Assembly: GCF_006715055.1 (NCBI RefSeq)
Contig: NZ_VFMN01000001.1
Location: 2,170,001 to 2,234,000 of the forward strand
Source of the DNA: Lapillicoccus jejuensis
GTDB taxonomy: Bacteria; Actinomycetota; Actinomycetes; Actinomycetales; Dermatophilaceae
DNA: 64,000 nt
Direction: 5' to 3'
A model generated the notes under the pieces. That model was given only the letters and a program-made list of their open reading frames with translations. It was not told the origin of the DNA and searched no databases. Within the stretch, counting starts at the first letter, position 1. Every line of letters starts with the position of its first letter. This document shows, in pieces, positions 46,825-54,311 of the stretch. The position numbers and the translations under genes are program-made.

Positions 46825-47855
46825 CGGGTGTGCCTCCGGGAGACGAAGCGGTCGATCAGGACGGCCACGAGGATGATCGCGCCGGTGACGACGTACTGGA
46901 TGTAAGGGTTGACGTTGAGCAGGGTGAGACCGGTGCGGATGGAGCCCAGCAGGAGGGCGCCGAGGATCGTGCCGACGATGGAGGCCCGCCCGCCGGCGAG
47001 GCTGGTGCCCCCGACGACGACGGCGGCGATCGCGGTGAGCTCGAAGCCGGTGCCGGTGATCGGCTCCGCGGCCCCGACCCGCCCCATGAGCAGGAGCGCG
47101 GCGAGCGCGCACAGCACGCCGGACAGGACGAAGGCGAGGACGGTCGTGCGCTGGACCAGGACACCGCTCTGGCGGGCCGCGGTGGGGTTGCTGCCGATCG
47201 CCCTCAGGTAGGTGCCGAGGCGGGTCCTGGTGAGGAGCAGGAAGCAGACCACCGTCGTCACCAGCAGGATGAGGATCGGGTTCTGCACGCCGAGGATCGA
47301 GCCGGCGAAGATGTTGCGGAACTGCAGGTCGAGGCCGAAGATCGGCGTCCCGTTGGTGTAGAGGAACGCGACGCCGCGGTAGAGGTTGAGCGTGGCCAGG
47401 GTGACGATGAAGCTGGCCAGGCCGAGGTAAGCGGTGAAGACGCCGTTGAGCAGGCCGAGCAGACCACCGAGGACGAGTCCGGCGACGATGGTGCCGAACG
47501 GGGTCCAGCTACCGAGGTTGGTGGCGCAGACGACGCTGACGACCCCGACGATCGACCCCACGCTGAGGTCGATCCCGCCGGTGACGATGACGAGGGTCAT
47601 CCCCAAGGCGACGACGCCGATGATCGAGGACTGCACGACGATCTCGCTGACGTTGTCGACGCTGATGAACGCCGGCTCGAGGACGGTGAAGACGACGAAG
47701 ACGGCGGCGAGGGCCGCGAGGACCCCGAGGACGCGTCCGCTCGAGGTGGACAGCCGCTGACGCAGGCTCGTCGCGAGAGGCACCGCGGGGGTCCCCGGGC
47801 CCGTCGGGGTCGACGAGGGGGAGGGCGCGGACGGGACGGAGGCGGGCGCGCTCAC
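46821..47855 (-). CDS. sugar ABC transporter permease (RbsC/FrcC type)
   Basis: A 344-residue membrane protein. VVALGMTLVIVTGGIDLSVGSIVGVVSVV and IAAVVVGGTSLAGGRASIVGTILGALLLGSIRTGLTLL are signatures of the BPD_transp_2 (RbsC) family. A Pro/Ser-rich cytoplasmic tail of about 30 residues precedes the first helix. It starts at GTG, overlapping the binding-protein stop by 4 bp. Confidence 0.94.
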   Translation of the reverse strand: MSAPASVPSAPSPSSTPTGPGTPAVPLATSLRQRLSTSSGRVLGVLAALAAVFVVFTVLEPAFISVDNVSEIVVQSSIIGVVALGMTLVIVTGGIDLSVGSIVGVVSVVCATNLGSWTPFGTIVAGLVLGGLLGLLNGVFTAYLGLASFIVTLATLNLYRGVAFLYTNGTPIFGLDLQFRNIFAGSILGVQNPILILLVTTVVCFLLLTRTRLGTYLRAIGSNPTAARQSGVLVQRTTVLAFVLSGVLCALAALLLMGRVGAAEPITGTGFELTAIAAVVVGGTSLAGGRASIVGTILGALLLGSIRTGLTLLNVNPYIQYVVTGAIILVAVLIDRFVSRRHTR

Positions 47856-48955
47856 TGGAGCACCGGGGCCGCGGCGTCGACGTTGTCCTTGGTGATGAGC
47901 GCCTGCGGGGTGTACACCGCGCGCGGGACCGTCTGCCCGCCCAGCAGGCGCAGCCCCACGTCGACGGCTACCGCGCCGGTCAGCTCGGGGTAGGAATCGA
48001 CCGTCGCGGTGAGGTCGCCGGAGCGGATCGCCTTGTACGCGTCGGGGATGCCGTCGGTGCCGATGACCTCGACCTTCCCGGTCTTCCCAGCGGCCTTGAC
48101 CGCCTCGGCCACCCCGAGCGCCATGGTGTCGTTGTTGGCGTAGAAGCCGCCGAGGTCGGGGTGCTCCTGCAGGATCGTCGTCGCGGCGTCGCGTGCCTTC
48201 TGCACGTCCCAGTCCGCCGCCACGCTCGAGACGACCTTGAGGCCCTTCGTGCCCGCCTCGTCCGTGAAGCCCTTGGTGCGCTGCTTGGCCGCGTAGACAC
48301 CGGCCTGCCCCTGGATGATGGCGACCGAGGCGCCGGCGGGGAGGGTCTTGGCCATGTAGTCGGCCGCGCTGATGCCGTTCTGGATCTGGTTAGGTCCGAC
48401 CCAGTGGCGCGCGGAGGGGAAGACGGCGTCGTTGACGTTGACGACGACCAGGCCCTTGGCCTCGGCCTTCTCCACGGCCGGGCACATGTTGGTGTCGGAC
48501 TGCGGCGAGGCGAGGATGAGCTTGTAGCCCTTGGTCACCATCGTCTCGGCGGCGTTGAGCTGCCCAACCTGGTCCGACTCGCTGGCGGCCGCCTGGACGT
48601 CGACCTGCGAGCCGTACTTCTGGGCTCGCTCGGTCTGTCCCTTCGACAGCGTCGACCAATACTGGTTTCCCAGGAACTTCATGATCGAGCCGATGCGGAC
48701 GTCACCGGCCGGCTTCGGGACGGCGCCCAGCTTGGTCGCCAGGTCGGCGTACTGGGCCGAGTCCGAGGCGTCGTCGGTGCTGAACGTCTGGTCGGTCGCG
48801 CAGCTCGAGGGGGAGCCGGAGCCGCCCGACGAGCCGGCTCCGGCGGCGTCCTGGACGCCTTGGACGCCCTGGCAGGCGGAGAGGCTGATCGCCAGCACGG
48901 CCAGGCCGGCGGTGGTTCGACCTGCGGTGGACAGGGTCGAGATCTTTCGGTTCAC
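47852..48955 (-). CDS. sugar ABC transporter substrate-binding lipoprotein (RbsB-like)
   Basis: A 367-residue class-I periplasmic-binding protein. The signal ends in the lipobox-like LSAC. The Rossmann-type domains show IGSIMKFLGNQYWSTLSKGQTERAQKYG, YKLILASPQSDTNMCPAVEKAEAKGLVVVNVNDA and GGFYANNDTMALGVAEAVKAAG. GTG is preceded by AGGAGGA. It heads the operon binding protein, permease, isomerase, kinase, ATPase. A pentose, hexose or polyol is the likely ligand. No regulator lies in the operon. The 206-bp region upstream holds a weak minus-strand -10 (TAGTGT, 49028-49033) and a short CTGCTG/CAGCAG stem but no clear operator. Confidence 0.93.
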   Translation of the reverse strand: MNRKISTLSTAGRTTAGLAVLAISLSACQGVQGVQDAAGAGSSGGSGSPSSCATDQTFSTDDASDSAQYADLATKLGAVPKPAGDVRIGSIMKFLGNQYWSTLSKGQTERAQKYGSQVDVQAAASESDQVGQLNAAETMVTKGYKLILASPQSDTNMCPAVEKAEAKGLVVVNVNDAVFPSARHWVGPNQIQNGISAADYMAKTLPAGASVAIIQGQAGVYAAKQRTKGFTDEAGTKGLKVVSSVAADWDVQKARDAATTILQEHPDLGGFYANNDTMALGVAEAVKAAGKTGKVEVIGTDGIPDAYKAIRSGDLTATVDSYPELTGAVAVDVGLRLLGGQTVPRAVYTPQALITKDNVDAAAPVLQ

Positions 48956-49161
48956 GGGGTCCTCCTGGAGCCGCGTCGTCGGGGCTGCCCTCTGTCCGGT
49001 CGAGGTCGATCCGGCGGGGCGGGGAGGACACTAAGGAGACGTCCGACGGCGCAGGACGCCTGAGGCGGATGTGACCGAACCGTGACTGCTGCGCGCTCAG
49101 CAGCCCCTGATGGCCTGTCGAAGTCGTCCCATAACGGACATTGATGGATGGGTCCGGCGCG

Positions 49162-49710
49162 CTACCGGCCGGGGACGCCGATGAGGCGCCGTACGGCGTC
49201 GCGGGTGACGTCCGGCGTCTGCGGCTCGGGGTCGAGCGCGATGTGCATCGCGGCGCCCTCGACGTAGGCGTCGACGATGCGCGCGGTGACCGGGTCGAGG
49301 TGCCGGCCGAGGGCGACGCGGCTGGCCCGCATCCAGTCGTGGGTGATGGCGCGGAACTCGGGACGGCGGGCGGCGAGGGTGTAGAGCTCGTAGCTGAGCA
49401 CCTGCTCGCTGACCGACCGCTGCAGATCCCCGTGGATGAGGTCGACCAGCGCGTCGACGAGGTCGTCGCGGCCCGATCCCGTTGTCGCCAGGCGCTTTTC
49501 GAAGGCGTCGGCGATCGTCGCGGCGAACCGCGTGAAGGCCTCGACGAGCAGCTCGTCCATGCCGGCGAAGTGGTAGGTCATCGAGCCCAACGGCACCCCT
49601 GCGCGCGCCGCGACCTTGCGGTGCGAGGTGCCGGCGACGCCGTCGACCGCGACGCACTCGAGCGCGGCGTCGATGATCCGGTCGCGGCGCTCCGGGTCGG
49701 CGCGCGGCAT
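49162..49710 (-). CDS. TetR-family transcriptional regulator
   Basis: A 182-residue regulator. RDRIIDAALECVAVDGVAGTSHRKVAARAGVPLGSMTYHF is the TetR helix-turn-helix; the remainder is the helical ligand domain. Its ATG overlaps the acetyltransferase stop by one base (TGATG), so the two are co-transcribed from the promoter at 50304-50309. It likely controls its own operon and the divergent MFS gene through the palindrome at 50320-50331. Confidence 0.92.
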   Translation of the reverse strand: MPRADPERRDRIIDAALECVAVDGVAGTSHRKVAARAGVPLGSMTYHFAGMDELLVEAFTRFAATIADAFEKRLATTGSGRDDLVDALVDLIHGDLQRSVSEQVLSYELYTLAARRPEFRAITHDWMRASRVALGRHLDPVTARIVDAYVEGAAMHIALDPEPQTPDVTRDAVRRLIGVPGR

Positions 49711-50297
49711 CAGCGGCCCCGCAGCTCGCGCACGACCCGGGCCGGGTTGCCGACGACGACCACCCCGGCGGAGACGTCCTTGGTGACCACGGCGCCGGCT
49801 CCGACGACGCTGTCGTCGCCGATCGTCACACCCGGCAGGACGATCACCCCGCCACCCAGCCAGACGTTGTCCCCCAGCGTGATCGGCTGCGCCGCCTCGA
49901 TCCCGGCCCGCCGCTGGTCGGGGTCGAGCGGGTGCGTGGGCGTGAGCAGCTGCACGTGCGGCCCGATCTGGCAGTGCGCGCCGATCGTGATGGGCGCGAC
50001 GTCGAGGGCGGTGAGGCCCGTGTTGACGAAGGTGTGGTCGCCGATGCTCAGGTGGTCGCCGTAGTCGAGGTGCAGCGGCGGTCGGACCACGGCGCCGTCG
50101 CCGAGGTGGCCGACGAGGTCGGCGAGCAGCGCGCGGGCGCCGGGGTCGTCGGCGTCGTACGCCTCGTGCCACCGACGGGCCAGCCGCACCGCCCGGCGGT
50201 ACCGCTCGGCGTTCTCGGGGTCGTCGGCGACGTAGGGGTCGCCGGCGAGCATGCGCTCCCGGTTCGTGCGCGGGTCACCAGGGAAGAGGTCGGTCAC
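49710..50297 (-). CDS. maa: maltose/galactoside O-acetyltransferase-type hexapeptide enzyme
   Basis: A 195-residue left-handed beta-helix acetyltransferase of the Maa/NodL/LacA group. The N-terminal mac domain (ERMLAGDPYVADDPENAERYRRA) is followed by hexapeptide turns IGAHCQIGPHVQLLTPTHPLD, with His as the expected base, and IGDDSVVGAGAVVTKDV. It would transfer acetyl from acetyl-CoA to a sugar. The GTG at 50297 is supported by TACACT (minus strand, 50304-50309) exactly 6 nt upstream. Confidence 0.9.
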   Translation of the reverse strand: MTDLFPGDPRTNRERMLAGDPYVADDPENAERYRRAVRLARRWHEAYDADDPGARALLADLVGHLGDGAVVRPPLHLDYGDHLSIGDHTFVNTGLTALDVAPITIGAHCQIGPHVQLLTPTHPLDPDQRRAGIEAAQPITLGDNVWLGGGVIVLPGVTIGDDSVVGAGAVVTKDVSAGVVVVGNPARVVRELRGR

Positions 50298-50303
50298 GGG
50301 GGC

Positions 50304-50348
50304 AGTGTAGCCATGGAGTGTACGTTCGTACGTTGAGTGGGCTATCGT
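50304..50348. promoter_or_regulatory. divergent leaderless promoters around a palindromic operator
   Basis: Minus-strand -10 TACACT (50304-50309) serves the acetyltransferase and plus-strand TATCGT (50343-50348) serves the MFS gene; each ends 6 nt before its GTG. Between them GTACGTTCGTAC (50320-50331) is a perfect 5-2-5 palindrome lying about 10 bp from each -10. It is the probable site for the TetR protein of the operon. Confidence 0.7.
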
Positions 50349-50354
50349 CGTCGC

Positions 50355-51620
50355 GTGCCCTCGGTCCGCCCCCTCGCCCGCCCCGCCCCGACCGTCCCGG
50401 ACGACATCCGCCGCGCGCGGCTCGCGGTCGCCGGCGTCTTCTTCGCCGCCGGGTTCGCCCTCGCCGCCTGGGTGGTCAACATCCCCGCGGTGCAGGAGGC
50501 GACCGGCATCTCGCACGCCACGCTCGGCGGACTCCTCCTCGTGCTCGGGGCCGGCTCGGTCGTCGGGCTGCAGAGCGGTGGTCTGCTCATCGACCGCGTC
50601 GGGAGTCGCACCCTCACCGTCGTCGCCGGCCTCCTGCTCGCCGCCGCGGTCAACCTGCCGGGGCTGGCCGGGTCACCGTGGGCCCTCGCCGCCGCCCTCG
50701 CCGCCTTCGGGCTGGCCAACGGTCTCACCGACGTGGCGATGAACGACCAGGCCGTCCTCGTGGAACGGCGCTACCCGCGACCGGTCATGTCGAGCTTCCA
50801 CGCGTGCTGGTCGGTCGGGGGAGCGGTCGGGGCCGGCGTCGGCGCCCTGGTGCAGCGCGCCGACCTGCCGACCCAGGTCGCGCTGGGGGTCGGTGCCGTG
50901 GTCACCGCACTGCTCGTGGCCCTCTCGGGTCGCTTCCTGGTCACCGATCGTGGGGCGGTCGTCCCGGAGGCCGAGCGGGGCTCCGTCACCGGGGCGCCGG
51001 AGCTGGTGCCGGGGACCCGGAGCCGGCTGCTCACCCTCGCCGTCCTCGCCTTCCTGCTCATGCTCGCCGAGGGCGCCGCCAACGACTGGAGCGCGTTGCA
51101 GGCCGTCGAGGACCTCGGCCAGCGCGAGGCCGCGGGGTCGCTCGCGTACGGCGCCTTCGCCGTCGCCATGACGGTCGGGCGCTTCGCCTCCGACCCCGTC
51201 GTGCACCGGGTGGGTCGCCCCGCCCTGGTCCGGTGGGGCTCGCTGCTCGCCGCCGTCGGCGTGCTCGTCGTCGTCCTGTCGCGCGCGTACCCCCTCACCC
51301 TCGTCGGGTGGGTCGCCTTCGGTCTCGGGCTCTCGGGGATCGTGCCCCAGATCTTCACGACCGCCGGCAACCTCGATGTGCCGAACCGTGGCGTCGTGAT
51401 CTCCCGGGTCATGGGCGCGGGCTACGTGGGCATCCTCGCCGGCCCCGCGGTGGTCGGCTGGCTCGCCGGTCTCGTCGGTCTCACCCACGCCCTGCTCGTG
51501 CCCGTCGGGTGCTGCGTCGTGGCGCTGCTCGTCGCGCACCGCGCCGTCGCGCCGGCCCCGCGCCGCGTGGACGGCGCGGCGCAGGACCGCCGCGTGACGG
51601 CGGAGCTCAGGCGGCCGTAG
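50355..51620 (+). CDS. MFS transporter
   Basis: A 421-residue transporter with about twelve predicted helices. VNIPAVQEATGISHATLGGLLLVLGAGSVVGLQSGGLLIDRVGSR and FHACWSVGGAVGAGVGAL resemble MFS members of the FucP/YfkF-like or drug-export type. The substrate is not determined. The GTG at 50355 is chosen because TATCGT lies 6 nt upstream. Its 3' end overlaps the convergent DUF5684 gene by 14 bp. Confidence 0.92.
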   Translation: MPSVRPLARPAPTVPDDIRRARLAVAGVFFAAGFALAAWVVNIPAVQEATGISHATLGGLLLVLGAGSVVGLQSGGLLIDRVGSRTLTVVAGLLLAAAVNLPGLAGSPWALAAALAAFGLANGLTDVAMNDQAVLVERRYPRPVMSSFHACWSVGGAVGAGVGALVQRADLPTQVALGVGAVVTALLVALSGRFLVTDRGAVVPEAERGSVTGAPELVPGTRSRLLTLAVLAFLLMLAEGAANDWSALQAVEDLGQREAAGSLAYGAFAVAMTVGRFASDPVVHRVGRPALVRWGSLLAAVGVLVVVLSRAYPLTLVGWVAFGLGLSGIVPQIFTTAGNLDVPNRGVVISRVMGAGYVGILAGPAVVGWLAGLVGLTHALLVPVGCCVVALLVAHRAVAPAPRRVDGAAQDRRVTAELRRP

Positions 51621-52026
51621 GCGCCCCGGTCGTCGGGTGGCGGTACGTCGAGTCGTCGTAGCTGCACCAGAAGTAGCCGATGATCGACAGCAGCCACATG
51701 AGGAAGAAGCTGAAGACCCCGCCCTTGCCGAACGCCCGGCCCAGGCGCAGGGCGATCATGATCGAGAAGACCAGGTTGACGACCGGGATGAGCAGCAGCA
51801 GGAAGAGCCAGCCGTTCCAGCCGGCCATCTTGACGAGCAGGTAGGCGTTGTAGAACGGCACGAAGCCGCCCCACCTCGGCAGGCCCGCCTTGCCGAGCAT
51901 CCCCATGACGGCGACGGCACCCAGGACGTAGCCGACGAGGCCGCCGAAGACGCCGCTGGCGGCGGACGTCGTCGAGGTGGCGGTGGACGAGGTGTCGGCC
52001 GCGATCGCGGCCAGGGTGAGGAACAT
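51607..52026 (-). CDS. DUF5684-like membrane protein
   Basis: A 139-residue membrane protein with four likely helices. GLPRWGGFVPFYNAYLLVKMAGWNGWLFLLLLIPVVNLVFSIMIALRLGRAFGKG is typical of the DUF5684 family found next to signal-peptidase-like genes. No function is known. AGGGGG lies 8 nt before the ATG at 52026; a TTG at 52032 is less likely. It converges on and slightly overlaps the MFS gene. Confidence 0.82.
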   Translation of the reverse strand: MFLTLAAIAADTSSTATSTTSAASGVFGGLVGYVLGAVAVMGMLGKAGLPRWGGFVPFYNAYLLVKMAGWNGWLFLLLLIPVVNLVFSIMIALRLGRAFGKGGVFSFFLMWLLSIIGYFWCSYDDSTYRHPTTGAPTAA

Positions 52027-52135
52027 CGGCAAGCCCCCTGCTCGGTGTGGACCGGACGGAATGAGCCCGGGCGCGTCGAGTGTGGCGGACGACGAGCCGG
52101 ACGGTCCGCTGAATCGCCGAGCTCACAGCGGTCCC

Positions 52136-53017
52136 TCAGTCGGTGTAGTGGCCGGCCTCCAGGTCCTCCAGCAGCGTGGGGCCACCCGGGAGCCAGTCGA
52201 GCAGGCGGCGCGTCAGGGCGCTCGAGGCGGGTTGGTCGCCGCCGAGCAGCGCACCGAAGACGCCGAGCCCGGCCGGGTCGACCGACGCCGACGGCAGGCC
52301 CGTCCGTCGCGCGACGGCCTCGGCGACGTCGCGCAGGGCGACCCCCTCCTCGGCGACGGCGTGCAGCACCGACCCGGCGGGGGCCTGCTCGAGCGCGAGC
52401 CGGAACAGATGGGCCGCGTCGTCGACGTGCACGGCCGGCCACCGGTTCGACCCGTCGCCGACGTAGGCCGCGACCCCCCGTCGGCGGTCGAGCGCGACGA
52501 GCATCGCGATCAGCCCGTTCCGGTCGCCGCGCCCGTGCACGGTGCGGGGCATCCGCACCAGCCCGGAGCGCAGCCCGAGGTCGGACAGGGCGAGGACGGC
52601 GTCGGCGGTGCGCGCGCGTCCGCCGGCCGGTCCGTCGGGGTCCAGCCGATCGCGTTCCGTGGCCACCGTGGCGTGGCTCGTCGGCGTCCCCGAGGCCGCG
52701 AAGAACGCCGTACCGGATCCGCGCAGCGCCTGCCCGAGGCGGGCGAGCAGGCGCACCTCGTTGTCGACCGCCTCGCCGAACTCGTTGAAGTCGAGCGTGA
52801 AGGCGAGGTGGGCGACGGCGTCGGCCTCGCGGGCCGCGGCGACGAGCAGGTCGTGGTCGGTCATCTCGCCGCGCAGCGCGGTGGCGCCGAGGTCGCGGAC
52901 CCGTTCCGCGGAGGCGTCGGAGCGGGCGAGCCCGACGACGTCGTGGCCGGCGCCGACCAGCTCGCGGGTGAGGCGGCTGCCGATCCAGCCCGAGGCTCCG
53001 GTGACGAGCACGCGCAT
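52136..53017 (-). CDS. NAD(P)-dependent epimerase/reductase (extended SDR)
   Basis: A 293-residue Rossmann enzyme. MRVLVTGASGWIGSRLTRELVGAGHDVVGLARS binds NAD(P), and the later part contains FAASGTPTSH and YVGDGSNRWPAVHVDDAAHLFRLALE, characteristic of the atypical SDR family annotated as NAD-dependent epimerase/dehydratase. AAGGAGA precedes the ATG with good spacing. It is divergent from a TetR gene across two matching palindromes, so it is probably the TetR target. Confidence 0.9.
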   Translation of the reverse strand: MRVLVTGASGWIGSRLTRELVGAGHDVVGLARSDASAERVRDLGATALRGEMTDHDLLVAAAREADAVAHLAFTLDFNEFGEAVDNEVRLLARLGQALRGSGTAFFAASGTPTSHATVATERDRLDPDGPAGGRARTADAVLALSDLGLRSGLVRMPRTVHGRGDRNGLIAMLVALDRRRGVAAYVGDGSNRWPAVHVDDAAHLFRLALEQAPAGSVLHAVAEEGVALRDVAEAVARRTGLPSASVDPAGLGVFGALLGGDQPASSALTRRLLDWLPGGPTLLEDLEAGHYTD

Positions 53018-53063
53018 GACGGTTCTCCTTCGATCGGGGTGCGCCGCCCTGGAGGCGGTGCTG

Positions 53064-53120
53064 ATGTGACTCGGTCACATGACGGTAGCACTGATGTGAC
53101 CGAGACACATCACCTAGAAT
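53064..53120. promoter_or_regulatory. paired TetR operators and a leaderless -10
   Basis: ATGTGACTCGGTCACAT (53064-53080) is a perfect 7-3-7 palindrome, and ATGTGACCGAGACACAT (53094-53110) is a second copy with one mismatch, centres 30 bp apart. TAGAAT (53115-53120) is the -10 of the TetR gene, 6 nt before its ATG. The sites sit between the reductase and TetR genes and should control both. Confidence 0.8.
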
Positions 53121-53126
53121 CGCGTC

Positions 53127-53723
53127 ATGGCACGCTGGGAGCCGGATGCACGCGGTCGGCTGCTGCGCGCCGCCCTCGAGCTCTTCGCCGAGCGGGGGTA
53201 CGACGCCACGACCGCGGCGGCCATCGCCGAGCGCGCCGGGTTGACCAAGACGACGCTGTTCCGTCAGTTCGCCGACAAGCGCGAGATCCTGTTCCAGGGG
53301 CAGGCGGACTCGGTGCGGGTCGCGGACTCCGCCGTGCGCGCCGCCCCCGCCGGGGCCTCCGCGCTCGAGGCGCTGCGGGAGGCGCTCGCCGCGCTCTGCG
53401 ACGGGCACACCCCCGACCATCGCGACACCGGACGCCGGATCGCGCCGATCGTCGCCACGAGCCCCGAGCTGCAGGAGCGGGCGGGAGCCAAGCGGGCGAG
53501 CATCGCCGCGGCCCTGCAGGGCGCCCTGGCCGACCGCACCGGTGACGTCGACGTCGCGGGTGCGCTGGCCGACCTGGGGGTCCGTGCCTACTACGGCGGG
53601 TTCGACGAGTGGGTCGTCGGGGACGAGGACGTCCCGCTGCGCGAGGTCGTCCTGACCCGCCTCGACCGCCTGGTGGCGGGAGTGGGCGGCGCGCTCGCGC
53701 CGTCCGCGGGAAGACGGCGGTGA
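53127..53723 (+). CDS. TetR-family transcriptional regulator
   Basis: A 198-residue regulator. GRLLRAALELFAERGYDATTAAAIAERAGLTKTTLFRQFADKREILFQG is the DNA-binding domain. The start is fixed by TAGAAT 6 nt upstream and no ribosome site, consistent with a leaderless mRNA. It is probably autoregulated and a repressor of the divergent reductase gene. A short hairpin follows the stop. Confidence 0.94.
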   Translation: MARWEPDARGRLLRAALELFAERGYDATTAAAIAERAGLTKTTLFRQFADKREILFQGQADSVRVADSAVRAAPAGASALEALREALAALCDGHTPDHRDTGRRIAPIVATSPELQERAGAKRASIAAALQGALADRTGDVDVAGALADLGVRAYYGGFDEWVVGDEDVPLREVVLTRLDRLVAGVGGALAPSAGRRR

Positions 53724-53727
53724 CCCC

Positions 53728-53746
53728 TCGGCCCGGCGGGGGCCGA
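53728..53746 (+). terminator. short hairpin after the TetR gene
   Basis: TCGGCCC (53728-53734) pairs with GGGCCGA (53740-53746) around 5 nt, 4 bp after the stop. The stem is short and it lies between convergent genes. Confidence 0.5.
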
Positions 53747-53765
53747 CCCGCTCGGCCGGACCCGC

Positions 53766-54032
53766 TCAGCGGCTGGTGAGGGCCTCGCCGTCGTCCGACT
53801 CCTCGTAGTCCGCGCCCTTCCCGGGGACGACGACGGCGAGGTCGAGGTTCGGGTGGACGCGGATGAGCACGTACGAGCCGGACTCCAGGGGCAGGAAGAG
53901 GAACTCCGTGTGGCCACGGGCGCGCATGGCCGCGGCGATGGCGTCCAGCGCCTGCGACTCGGTCAGCGTGGTCTCGTGCCGGACCCCGGCGTGGATCACG
54001 TCCACGCTGTACGTCGTCCGTTCCCCGCTCAT
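53766..54032 (-). CDS. small hypothetical protein
   Basis: An 88-residue soluble protein. The sequence reads as alternating beta strands with one helix (TLTESQALDAIAAAMRARGHTEFLFLPLESGSYVLIRVHPNLDLAVVVPGKG). No known domain is recognised. GGGAGGG lies upstream of the ATG at 54032 on the minus strand. It is divergent from the TSRWS-repeat gene, with a 279-bp intergenic region that carries the 32-bp A-rich element at 54208-54239. Confidence 0.6.
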   Translation of the reverse strand: MSGERTTYSVDVIHAGVRHETTLTESQALDAIAAAMRARGHTEFLFLPLESGSYVLIRVHPNLDLAVVVPGKGADYEESDDGEALTSR

Positions 54033-54207
54033 GCGGCACCGCCCTCCCCGTGCGGCCCCGGGCCCCCAGGGTGCCGGCCGCGCTGCGTGCCGCACGCTAC
54101 GCCACCGGCCGGGGGAAGCGCGCCCCCCGTCGCCCGTGGAACCGACGGCCGCGCGCCGTACCAGTGAGGGGAGGTGCTCCGACGCCCGACACAGCGCCTA
54201 TCTACCC

Positions 54208-54239
54208 AAAACGTGCAAAAATGACTAAACGGTCGATGG
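54208..54239 (+). promoter_or_regulatory. 32-bp A-rich conserved element, copy A
   Basis: This element starts AAAACG, contains ACTAAACGG and ends ATGG. It matches copy B (62596-62627) at 24 of 32 positions without gaps. Its first base is 104 bp before the ATG of the TSRWS-repeat gene. It stands out in very GC-rich surroundings. It may be a promoter for a special sigma factor or a regulator site; no known consensus is recognised. Confidence 0.65.
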
Positions 54240-54311
54240 GCTCACCCGCGGCCGCCCACCAGACTCGTCCTCGCCTGGACCTGTCCGCACCCAGTCCTCC
54301 AAGGGGTCTCC

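Noticed and set aside
49085-49103. Operator for the Frc-type operon (CTGCTG/CAGCAG stem).
   Set aside because: The stem is only 6 bp with a 6-nt loop and has no second copy. It could occur by chance in this composition.
54140-54311. Known riboswitch in the leader of the TSRWS gene, for example c-di-GMP type.
   Set aside because: No GEMM-type conserved bases or tetraloop-receptor pattern are present. The conserved A-rich element looks more like a DNA-level promoter or binding site.
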